From assembly GCA_036397635.1 (NCBI GenBank), contig DASWIP010000114.1:1-18214 (forward strand): a stretch of DNA of 18,214 nt, in the 5' to 3' direction. This stretch comes from DASWIP01 sp036397635. Its GTDB lineage: Bacteria; Actinomycetota; AC-67. The notes beneath the pieces were generated by a model, which did not search any database, was not told the DNA's origin, and saw nothing but the letters and a program-made list of their open reading frames with translations. Position numbers and translations under genes: made by a program. Shown here piece by piece: positions 12,072-18,214 of the stretch. Every line of letters begins with the position of its first letter. The first letter of the stretch is position 1.

Positions 12072-12832
12072 ACCGGCGCGGCGCAGCGTCTGCGTCCGCT
12101 GCTCGGGCGATACTCCTCGAGCAGCTCGACGCGGTGATCTTCGACCTCGATGGCGTCGTGACCGACACGGCGTCCATCCATGAGGCGGCGTGGAAGGAGA
12201 CGTTCGACGCCTTCCTCGGGGAAGCTGCGGACGGCCGGCAGAAGCCGTTCACGCAGGACGACTACCGCCGCTTCGTCGACGGGAAGGCGCGCATCGACGG
12301 AGCCTTGAGCTTCCTGCGCTCGCGGGGCGTCGATCTCCCCCGCGGTGGATCGGGCGATCCCCCCGGATGGGCGACCGTATGGGGGATAGCCAACCGGAAG
12401 AACGAGCGGTTCCTCGCGCTGCTCGGCGAACGCGGAGGGCTGCCGTATCCCACGACGGTCGCGCTGCTCGAGCAGCTGCGCGCGCGCGGCATGAAGACGG
12501 CGATCATCTCGGCGAGTCGCAATTGCGAACGGATCCTTCGGGCGGCCGGTATCCGTGAGCTGTTCGATGCCAAGGTGGACGGGGTCGACGCGGCCGAACT
12601 CGGCCTTCCAGGCAAGCCTGATCCGGCGGTGTTCCTCGAGGCTGCACGTCGCCTCGGCGTGGAACCGGCGCGAGCCGCGGTTGTCGAAGATGCCATCGCC
12701 GGCGTACAGGCAGGACGCGACGGGCGGTTCGGGATCGTGATCGGGGTGGACCGAGCAGGGTACGCGGATGCGCTGCGAGACGCTGGGGCCGACGTGGTCG
12801 TGAAAGACCTCGGCGAGATGGAGCTGGCATGA
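12068..12832 (+). CDS. pgmB: Beta-phosphoglucomutase (HAD superfamily)
   Basis: This 254-residue HAD hydrolase-fold enzyme should interconvert beta-glucose 1-phosphate and glucose 6-phosphate. HAD motif I is VIFDLDGVVTDT, with nucleophile Asp26 and acid/base Asp28; motif II is the Ser in AIISASRN; motif III is Lys in GLPGKPDPAVF; motif IV is VVEDAIAGVQAG. The cap domain (about 40-115) includes RRFVDGKARIDGALSFLRSRG, typical of beta-phosphoglucomutases near GH65 genes and resembling M. tuberculosis Rv3400. The GTG start lies in the GTGA overlap with the deacylase, and the stop overlaps the phosphorylase start as ATGA, so all three are probably co-translated. Directly upstream of a GH65 gene, its substrate is most likely the sugar phosphate released by that enzyme. 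Confidence 0.92.
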   Translation: MNRRGAASASAARAILLEQLDAVIFDLDGVVTDTASIHEAAWKETFDAFLGEAADGRQKPFTQDDYRRFVDGKARIDGALSFLRSRGVDLPRGGSGDPPGWATVWGIANRKNERFLALLGERGGLPYPTTVALLEQLRARGMKTAIISASRNCERILRAAGIRELFDAKVDGVDAAELGLPGKPDPAVFLEAARRLGVEPARAAVVEDAIAGVQAGRDGRFGIVIGVDRAGYADALRDAGADVVVKDLGEMELA

Positions 12833-15222
12833 TCGCGAACGCGTGGCGGCTGATCTTCGAGGGGTACGACCCTGCCGCCGAGGGCCACCGGGAGGCGCTT
12901 TGCGCGCTGGGCAACGGCGCGATGGCGTCGCGCGGCGCGGCGCCGGAGTCCGCGGCCGGCGGCGCGCACTACCCGGGGACCTACATCGCCGGCGTGTACA
13001 ACCGGCTCGAGAGCTCGGTCGGCGGACGGACCATCGTCAACGAAGACCTCGTCAACGTTCCCAACTGGCTCCCTTTGATGATCAGGCCGGCCGGCGGCGG
13101 GTGGCTGACGCTCGACGACAACGACATCACCGAGCATCGGCTGGAGCTGGACATCCGGCGCGGGGTCCTGACCCGGTTCACACGGGTGGTGGACGACGAC
13201 GGCCGCGCCACGCGTGTGGTGCAGCGCAAGCTCGTCAGCATGGCGGCGCCGCATCTCGCCGCACTGGAGACCACGATCACCGCCGAGAACTGGTCGGGGA
13301 TCGCCGAGGTCCGCTCGTTCATCGACGGCTCCGTTCTCAATCAGGGTGTCGAGCGGTACCGAGAGCTCGCGTCGCGCCATCTGGTGCCGGAGAACTCCCA
13401 CGTCGAGGGCAACCTGGCGTCTCACGTGACGTCCACCTCGACCTCGCGGGTTCGCATGGCGGTCGCCGCGCGCACGACGCTGACGCGCTCGGGCGAACCG
13501 TTCGACCCGGCGACCCGGCCGATCAGGACCCGGGACCAAGCGGGCCATCATCTGTCGTTCGACGTGCGGGAGGACGTGCCGGTCACGATCGAGAAGGCCG
13601 TCGCGATCTACACCGCGCGCGATCGCGGTGGGGGCGACCCGGCGGCCGAGGCGGTTCGGGCCGCGCAGGACGCGCCCCGGTTCGACGCGCTGCTCGAACG
13701 GCACGTGCTGGCGTGGGACAGTCTGTGGCGACGGTGCGATCTGGACATCGAAGGCGATGAGCGCGCGCAGCTCGTGCTCCGGCTGCACATCTTCCATCTG
13801 CTGCAGACGGTGTCCGAGAACACCATCGACCTCGACGTGGGCGTGCCGGCACGAGGCCTGCACGGCGAGGCGTATCGCGGCCACATCTTCTGGGACGAGC
13901 TGTTCATCTTCCCCTTCCTGAACCTGCGGTTCCCCGAACTGACGCGGGCGTTGTTGCGATACCGGTACCGGCGCCTGCCGGCGGCACGGCGCGCCGCTCG
14001 CGATTCGGGGCTCGCCGGCGCCCTGTTCCCGTGGCAGAGCGCCAGCGACGGCACCGAGACCAGCCAGACCGTCCACCTGAACCCGCAGAGCGGGCGCTGG
14101 GTGCCGGACAACTCACACCTGCAACGTCATATCAACGCCGCGGTCGCCTACAACGTCTGGCGCTACTACGAGACCACCGGCGACGAGACGTTCCTTGCGT
14201 TCAACGGAGCGGAGTTGCTCATCGAGACCGCAAGGCTGTTCGCGAGCCTTGCCGTCTACGACCGGTCGCGCGACCGCTTCGGGATCCCCGGCGTCGTCGG
14301 ACCGGACGAGTACCACGACGCCTATCCCGGCGCCCGCGAGCCGGGCCTGGACGACAACGCTTATACGAACGTGATGGCCGGGTGGGTGATGCTGCGGGCG
14401 TTGGACGCGATCGAGCTGCTCCCGACGCAGCGCGCGATCGAGCTGCGCGAGAAGCTGGCGCTGACGCGCGAAGAGCTGGAAGCGTGGGCGCAGATCGCGC
14501 GCAGGATGACGGTGCCGTTCCACGACGGCGTGATCAGCCAGTTCGGTGGCTACGAGCAGCTCGCCGACATCGACCTGGACGCCTACCGAAGCCGCTACGG
14601 CGACATCCATCGGCTGGATCGCATCCTCGAAGCCGAAGACGACAGCCCCAACAACTACAAGGTGTCGAAGCAGGCCGACGTCCTGATGCTGTTCTACCTC
14701 TTCCCCGAGCCCGAGCTGTGCGCGATCTTCGAGCACATGGGCTACGAGCTGGACGACAAGACGATCCGCAGCACGATCGAGTACTACCTCGCCCGCACGT
14801 CCCACGGGTCGACGTTGTCGAGCGTGGTCCACTCGTGGGTGCTTGCGCGCATCGACCATGCCCTGTCGTGGACCCAGTTCACCCGGGCGCTGGCGAGCGA
14901 CATCGAGGATGTACAGGGCGGGACCACGAAGGAAGGCATCCATCTCGGGGCGATGGCCGGCACGGTCGATCTGGTCCAGCGATGCACCGCCGGGCTTCAG
15001 GTCGGCGGCGACGCCCTCCGCATAGACCCGACGCTGCCCGAGGGGTTGACCGCGCTGAGCTTCTCGATCCGGTATCAGGATCACTGGGGGATCGAGGTTC
15101 GGGTGTCGGTGGATGAGGTGCGTGTCACGGTGCCGCCGTCGCGCGCGCGCCCGATCGCGGTCGAGGTGGCCGGCCGTCGTGAGGTGCTCGCGCCCGGCGA
15201 GGCGCAGACGTTCGCGCTCTGA
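12829..15222 (+). CDS. GH65 family disaccharide phosphorylase
   Basis: This is a 797-residue glycoside hydrolase family 65 protein (maltose, trehalose, kojibiose or nigerose phosphorylase type). It has an N-terminal beta-sandwich (about 1-260), a linker, an (alpha/alpha)6 catalytic barrel (about 310-690) and a C-terminal sheet domain. The catalytic acid is Glu494 in VVGPDEYHDAYPG, followed by LDDNAYTNVMAGW. The phosphate-binding loop is HGSTLS (659-664). The motifs IFWDELFIFPF and GALFPWQSASDGTE line the active site. It splits an alpha-linked glucose disaccharide with phosphate, giving glucose and beta-glucose 1-phosphate; the linkage cannot be told from sequence. Pairing with beta-phosphoglucomutase resembles M. 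tuberculosis Rv3400-Rv3401 and the fused DosR-regulated OtsB1 (Rv2006). The ATG lies in an ATGA overlap with the mutase. Confidence 0.95.
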   Translation: MIANAWRLIFEGYDPAAEGHREALCALGNGAMASRGAAPESAAGGAHYPGTYIAGVYNRLESSVGGRTIVNEDLVNVPNWLPLMIRPAGGGWLTLDDNDITEHRLELDIRRGVLTRFTRVVDDDGRATRVVQRKLVSMAAPHLAALETTITAENWSGIAEVRSFIDGSVLNQGVERYRELASRHLVPENSHVEGNLASHVTSTSTSRVRMAVAARTTLTRSGEPFDPATRPIRTRDQAGHHLSFDVREDVPVTIEKAVAIYTARDRGGGDPAAEAVRAAQDAPRFDALLERHVLAWDSLWRRCDLDIEGDERAQLVLRLHIFHLLQTVSENTIDLDVGVPARGLHGEAYRGHIFWDELFIFPFLNLRFPELTRALLRYRYRRLPAARRAARDSGLAGALFPWQSASDGTETSQTVHLNPQSGRWVPDNSHLQRHINAAVAYNVWRYYETTGDETFLAFNGAELLIETARLFASLAVYDRSRDRFGIPGVVGPDEYHDAYPGAREPGLDDNAYTNVMAGWVMLRALDAIELLPTQRAIELREKLALTREELEAWAQIARRMTVPFHDGVISQFGGYEQLADIDLDAYRSRYGDIHRLDRILEAEDDSPNNYKVSKQADVLMLFYLFPEPELCAIFEHMGYELDDKTIRSTIEYYLARTSHGSTLSSVVHSWVLARIDHALSWTQFTRALASDIEDVQGGTTKEGIHLGAMAGTVDLVQRCTAGLQVGGDALRIDPTLPEGLTALSFSIRYQDHWGIEVRVSVDEVRVTVPPSRARPIAVEVAGRREVLAPGEAQTFAL

Positions 15223-15242
15223 TCGACCTTCCGGGTTCGATC
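15221..15242. terminator. Possible bidirectional terminator hairpin
   Basis: GATCGA and TCGATC (6-bp arms, 10-base loop) lie between the convergent GH65 and ATPase genes. There is no T-run, so the call rests on position and symmetry alone. Confidence 0.25.
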
Positions 15243-15255
15243 GACACCAGGAAGC

Positions 15256-17895
15256 TCATGGACGTCTCCGCGAGAGCGCGCGCACCCCGATCATGCTCGC
15301 CGCCGGCGCGATCGACGCCACGAGCACCAGGAGCGCGTCGCGCATCCCGAGCATGGTGAGGTCGAAGAGCGCGCGCGCAGGCTCCCAGCCCAGGATCACC
15401 GCTTGCAGGACGACTCCCATCCCGACCGCGCCCAGCAGCCACCGCGAAGCTCGGAGCCCGCCGGCGATCAGGGGACCGTCGCGCGCTTCCCGGGGACGGT
15501 GGTCTCGCCAGTGCGGCCAGCGAGCCTGGAATGCCAGGAGAAGGTGCGCAACGACCAAGACCGTGAACATCACCGTGCGCGCGTGTGTCCACGAGGCGCC
15601 CCATGCGTAGCGCTCGATCGCGAGCGCGCCGATCGAGACGGCTGAGATGGGCACGGCGCGCGAGAACAGGAACCCGATGCGCCGAGCGGTCAGCAGGCGC
15701 GCCTGCCGGAGTCTCGGTGGCCGCCGCATGGACGAGGGATCGAACGCATCGACGCCGAGCGCAAGAGCCGGGAGACCATCGGTCAGCAGGTTGATCCACA
15801 GCAGCTGGAGGGGGAGGAGCGGCACGCCGAGCGATGGGAACAGCGCAAGGGCGGATACGACGACCATGATCTCGGAGATGTTGCCGGCGATCAGGTAGTC
15901 CACGACCTTGCGAAGGTTGTCGTAGATGCCCCTGCCTTCACGGATCGCCTCGACCACGGTGGTGAGGTTGTCGTCGGTGATGACCATGTCGGATGCCTGA
16001 CGCGCCACGTCGCTTCCGCGTCCCATGGCGACGCCGATGTCGGCGCGACGGAGCGCCGGCGCGTCGTTGACCCCGTCGCCGGTGACGGCGAGCACGTGCC
16101 CCTGGTCCTGCAGCGCCTCGACCAGCGCGAGCTTCTCATCGGGGTCCACGCGCGCGTACACGCGAACCGACAAGGGATCCTGAGGGAGTCCGTGCATGCG
16201 CACGTCGGCGCCGGTGAGCGCGCGCGCCCGCTCGTCGATGACGCCCACCTGCTCGGCTATCGCCAGCCCGGTCCCGGGATGATCCCCGGTGACCATCACG
16301 ACGGAGATGCCTGCTTCCTGCGCTTCGGCGACTGCGCCGGCCGCCTCCTCGCGCACGCGGTCGCTCAAGCCGACCAGCGCGACGAGCGTCATGTCGTGCT
16401 CTTCCTCCGTGAGATCGTCCGGCCGGCCGGGAAGCTGCCGCTGGGCTAAGGCGATCACGCGGGCGCCACGCTTCGCCAGCGCATCGGCGCGCGCGAGCGC
16501 CTGCTCCCGTCGAGCTTCATCCAGCGGGATGGATCGCCCTTCGGCGTCCAGTGTGGCCGACACCAGCTCGAGCAGCGTCTCGGGCGCGCCCTTCACCAGG
16601 AGCAGCAGTCCTGCGCCATCTTGGTGCAGCGTGGTCATCCTCCGCCGATCGGCGTGGAAGGGGATGGCGTCGACGCGAGGGAGCTGTGCCCGGATCTCCT
16701 TCGCGCGCGTGGCGTCGGCCAGCTCGAGCAATGCGATGTCCAGCGGGTCGCCGCTGGGTGGATCGGTCTCCGCGTCATTGCATCCGATCGCGGCGTTTTC
16801 CACACGCTCGAGGACCGGCCGCGGCAGGCCGGCCGGCGTTCCCTCGAGGTCGGCCGAGACGATGGTGGAGACGTGCAGGCGGTTCTCCGTCAGCGTCCCC
16901 GTCTTGTCGGTCAGGATCACGGTGGTGGATCCGAGCGTCTCGACGGCCGGCAAGCGGCGAACGATCGCGCCGTGGTCGGCCATCCGTCGCACACCGAGCG
17001 CCAGCCCAACGACGACGACGGTGGCGAGGCCCTCGGGGACGGCGGCGACGGTGAGTGCCACCGCTGCGAGGAAGGCCTGCTCGATGCTCTCCGCGTCGAG
17101 CCCGAGGCGCAGCAACGTCAGGCCGAGCACGCCGGCGGCGATCACGACCGCCAGGATCCCGAGTCGCCCGGTGAGCGCCGCCAGCTCGCGTTGCAGCGGG
17201 GTCGCGGTCGCTGGCTCTCGGAGGTGCGCGGCGATCGAGCCGAGCGCGGTGCGCGCGCCGGTCGCTTCGACCACGCCCGTGGCCGACCCCCGGGTAGCGA
17301 AGGTGCCGGAATAGACGAACCAGGGCCTGTCGGCGAGGCCGGCGGTGGGATCGATCTTCGTGGTCGCGTCCTTGCCGACCGGCAGCGATTCACCCGTGAG
17401 CGTCGACTCGTCCACCTCGAGCGAGGAGGCCTCCAACAGGCGCGCGTCTGCGGGGATCCGGTCGCCGCCGGCGAGCAGGATCACGTCGCCCGGTACGACC
17501 TCTCGGGCCGGTACGGTCACGAGGGTTCCGCTGCGTCGCACGCGCGCGACGGGACTCCCCATCGCACGCAGGGCCTCGAGCGCGCGCGCGGCCTTCCCCT
17601 CCTGGAACACACCGATCGCCGCGTTGAGCACCACGATCGCGAGGATGGCGACCGCGTCGACGCGCTCGCCGAGCACGAGGCCCGACATCGTCGCCGCGCC
17701 GACGAGCAGCAGCGCCATCGGCTCGCGGAGCTGGCGCAGGGCGCGCGCGACCAACCGATCGCGCGCGGGAGCCGCGAGCTCGTTCGGGCCTTCCGCGGCC
17801 AGCCGGCGCGCCGCCTCGGCGTGATCCAGCCCGTCCAAGACCGACACGCTACGACGCGCCGCGGTCTCCGCCGCGTGCGTTCCGAGCGAGGACAT
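15256..17895 (-). CDS. Cation-transporting P-type ATPase, Ca2+/CtpF-like (type II)
   Basis: This is an ion pump of about 879 residues with all P-type landmarks: an N-terminal cation ATPase domain (LDHAEAARRLAAEGPNEL), actuator TGES, M4 motif VAAVPEGLA, phosphorylated Asp330 in ILTDKTGTLTEN, nucleotide-binding KGAPETLL, and hinge VTGDGVNDAPALRRADIGVA. M5 has NISEIMVV and M6 has QLLWINLLTDGLPA. Together with the M4 Glu these match calcium site residues of SERCA-type pumps (Asn/Glu in M5, Asn/Thr/Asp in M6), so Ca2+ or a similar divalent ion is the likely substrate. M. tuberculosis ctpF, a DosR target, is of this type. The ATG at 17895 has AGGGG very close upstream; a longer frame reaching 18003 would translate the intergenic region and was not chosen. 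The gene is divergent from the dodecin gene. Confidence 0.93.
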   Translation of the reverse strand: MSSLGTHAAETAARRSVSVLDGLDHAEAARRLAAEGPNELAAPARDRLVARALRQLREPMALLLVGAATMSGLVLGERVDAVAILAIVVLNAAIGVFQEGKAARALEALRAMGSPVARVRRSGTLVTVPAREVVPGDVILLAGGDRIPADARLLEASSLEVDESTLTGESLPVGKDATTKIDPTAGLADRPWFVYSGTFATRGSATGVVEATGARTALGSIAAHLREPATATPLQRELAALTGRLGILAVVIAAGVLGLTLLRLGLDAESIEQAFLAAVALTVAAVPEGLATVVVVGLALGVRRMADHGAIVRRLPAVETLGSTTVILTDKTGTLTENRLHVSTIVSADLEGTPAGLPRPVLERVENAAIGCNDAETDPPSGDPLDIALLELADATRAKEIRAQLPRVDAIPFHADRRRMTTLHQDGAGLLLLVKGAPETLLELVSATLDAEGRSIPLDEARREQALARADALAKRGARVIALAQRQLPGRPDDLTEEEHDMTLVALVGLSDRVREEAAGAVAEAQEAGISVVMVTGDHPGTGLAIAEQVGVIDERARALTGADVRMHGLPQDPLSVRVYARVDPDEKLALVEALQDQGHVLAVTGDGVNDAPALRRADIGVAMGRGSDVARQASDMVITDDNLTTVVEAIREGRGIYDNLRKVVDYLIAGNISEIMVVVSALALFPSLGVPLLPLQLLWINLLTDGLPALALGVDAFDPSSMRRPPRLRQARLLTARRIGFLFSRAVPISAVSIGALAIERYAWGASWTHARTVMFTVLVVAHLLLAFQARWPHWRDHRPREARDGPLIAGGLRASRWLLGAVGMGVVLQAVILGWEPARALFDLTMLGMRDALLVLVASIAPAASMIGVRALSRRRP

Positions 17896-17979
17896 GACCC
17901 CTCGATCGTGCCGGGGTCCGGCCCGATCGCCAGGTGCCGAAGGCCCTGCCGTGGACGGGCCCTGCTTGGGGGTTGGGAA

Positions 17980-17993
17980 GGGTCGTTTGGTCC
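17980..17993. promoter_or_regulatory. Degenerate operator-like site GGGTCGTTTGGTCC
   Basis: This imperfect dyad lies between the divergent ATPase and dodecin genes. It has the 5-4-5 layout of the exact sites but differs at two positions (GGGTC, GGTCC). A second weak relative, GGTGCCGAAGGCCC, is at 17933-17946. If functional they would place the ATPase and dodecin under the same regulator. Confidence 0.3.
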
Positions 17994-18053
17994 GAAGGGG
18001 CATCGAGGGTGGAGAATGAGCCTCCGTTGTCGTTTCGAGGGGAGGGCCGGCGA

Positions 18054-18214
18054 ATGGCCGAGAGCATCTACCGCGTCACCGAAGTCATCGGTACCAGCAC
18101 CGACTCGTGGGAAGCCGCCGCCAAGAACGCCGTCGAGACCGCGGCGAAGTCGCTGCGCGATCTCCGGGTCGGCGAGGTGAGGAAGCTCGACGTCACGATC
18201 GAGGACGGCAAGGT
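18054..18214 (+). CDS. Dodecin family protein, 3' end beyond window
   Basis: The first 53 codons of a small protein are visible, and the family is usually about 70 residues. The sequence (ESIYRVTEVIGTSTDSWEAA, then ETAAKSLRDLRVGEVRKLDV) is a clear dodecin: first strand, helix and start of the second strand. Dodecins form hollow dodecamers that store or buffer flavins or related cofactors. The Trp that stacks on flavin in Mtb and halophile dodecins (in a DWFEV segment) is replaced by Val39 here (RVGEV), so ligand preference may differ. The ATG is preceded by GGGGAGGG at about 8 bases. It is divergent from the P-type ATPase, with 158 bp between the starts. Confidence 0.9.
   Translation, partial: MAESIYRVTEVIGTSTDSWEAAAKNAVETAAKSLRDLRVGEVRKLDVTIEDGK

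Noticed and set aside
12262..14076. 604-codon minus-strand open frame opposite beta-phosphoglucomutase and GH65
   Set aside because: Both plus-strand genes carry catalytic motifs; the antisense frame has none.
17896..18003. N-terminal extension of the ATPase
   Set aside because: Pro/Gly-rich translation of the intergenic region with no pump homology.
16621..18180. 519-codon plus-strand open frame opposite the P-type ATPase
   Set aside because: Antisense to a fully motif-supported ATPase and overlapping the dodecin start in another frame.

Overview
The window is GC-rich DNA (roughly two thirds or more G+C by eye) with tightly packed genes, frequent ATGA/GTGA stop-start overlaps, GTG starts and GGAGG-type ribosome binding sites. 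The protein set (a DevR/DevS-type two-component pair, CBS proteins, a universal stress protein, a CtpF-like P-type ATPase, a beta-phosphoglucomutase plus GH65 pair, dodecin) points to an actinobacterium. The genus cannot be read from the sequence. Reading it by eye I found no rRNA, tRNA, CRISPR array, transposase or integrase, and no gene-free stretch over 300 bases.

Region 1 (1-3600) encodes exported or unassigned proteins: a truncated secreted protein and a large secreted glycine-rich repeat protein (minus strand), a cupredoxin-CARDB protein (plus), and an SRPBCC-like protein (minus).

Region 2 (3601-9700) looks like a hypoxia/dormancy signalling block. A four-gene plus-strand operon encodes three small receiver-like proteins that share an unusual three-cysteine motif, wrapped around a CBS-CBS-BON protein. 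Convergent to it is a minus-strand operon for a DevS-like double-GAF histidine kinase and a DevR-like response regulator. The heme-ligand histidine and the distal tyrosine of mycobacterial DevS are both present in the first GAF domain, and the DNA-contacting residues of DevR are present in the regulator. Divergent from the kinase lie a CBS protein, a CBS-CBS-BON protein and a GyrI-like-domain protein.

Region 3 (9700-15222) has a minus-strand universal stress protein plus a short Hrp1-like CBS protein, divergent from a plus-strand operon: an unrecognised membrane-anchored protein, a YbaK-type deacylase, beta-phosphoglucomutase and a GH65 disaccharide phosphorylase. The last two would together convert a glucose disaccharide plus phosphate into glucose 6-phosphate without spending ATP on that glucosyl unit. 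Region 4 (15223-18214) has a Ca2+-type P-type ATPase on the minus strand and, divergent, the start of a dodecin gene.

The unifying signal is a palindromic site, GGGCC-N4-GGCCC. It occurs exactly at five intergenic places (3631, 7964, 10524, 10563, 10602), with a one-mismatch copy at 9065 and weaker relatives near 3667, 17933 and 17980. Its geometry (5-bp arms, 4-bp spacer) is that of the mycobacterial DosR box (GGGAC-N4-GTCCC). My reading is that the window is a compact DosR-like regulon lying next to its own regulator. The most novel part is the three-cysteine pseudo-receiver family of 3739-5614.
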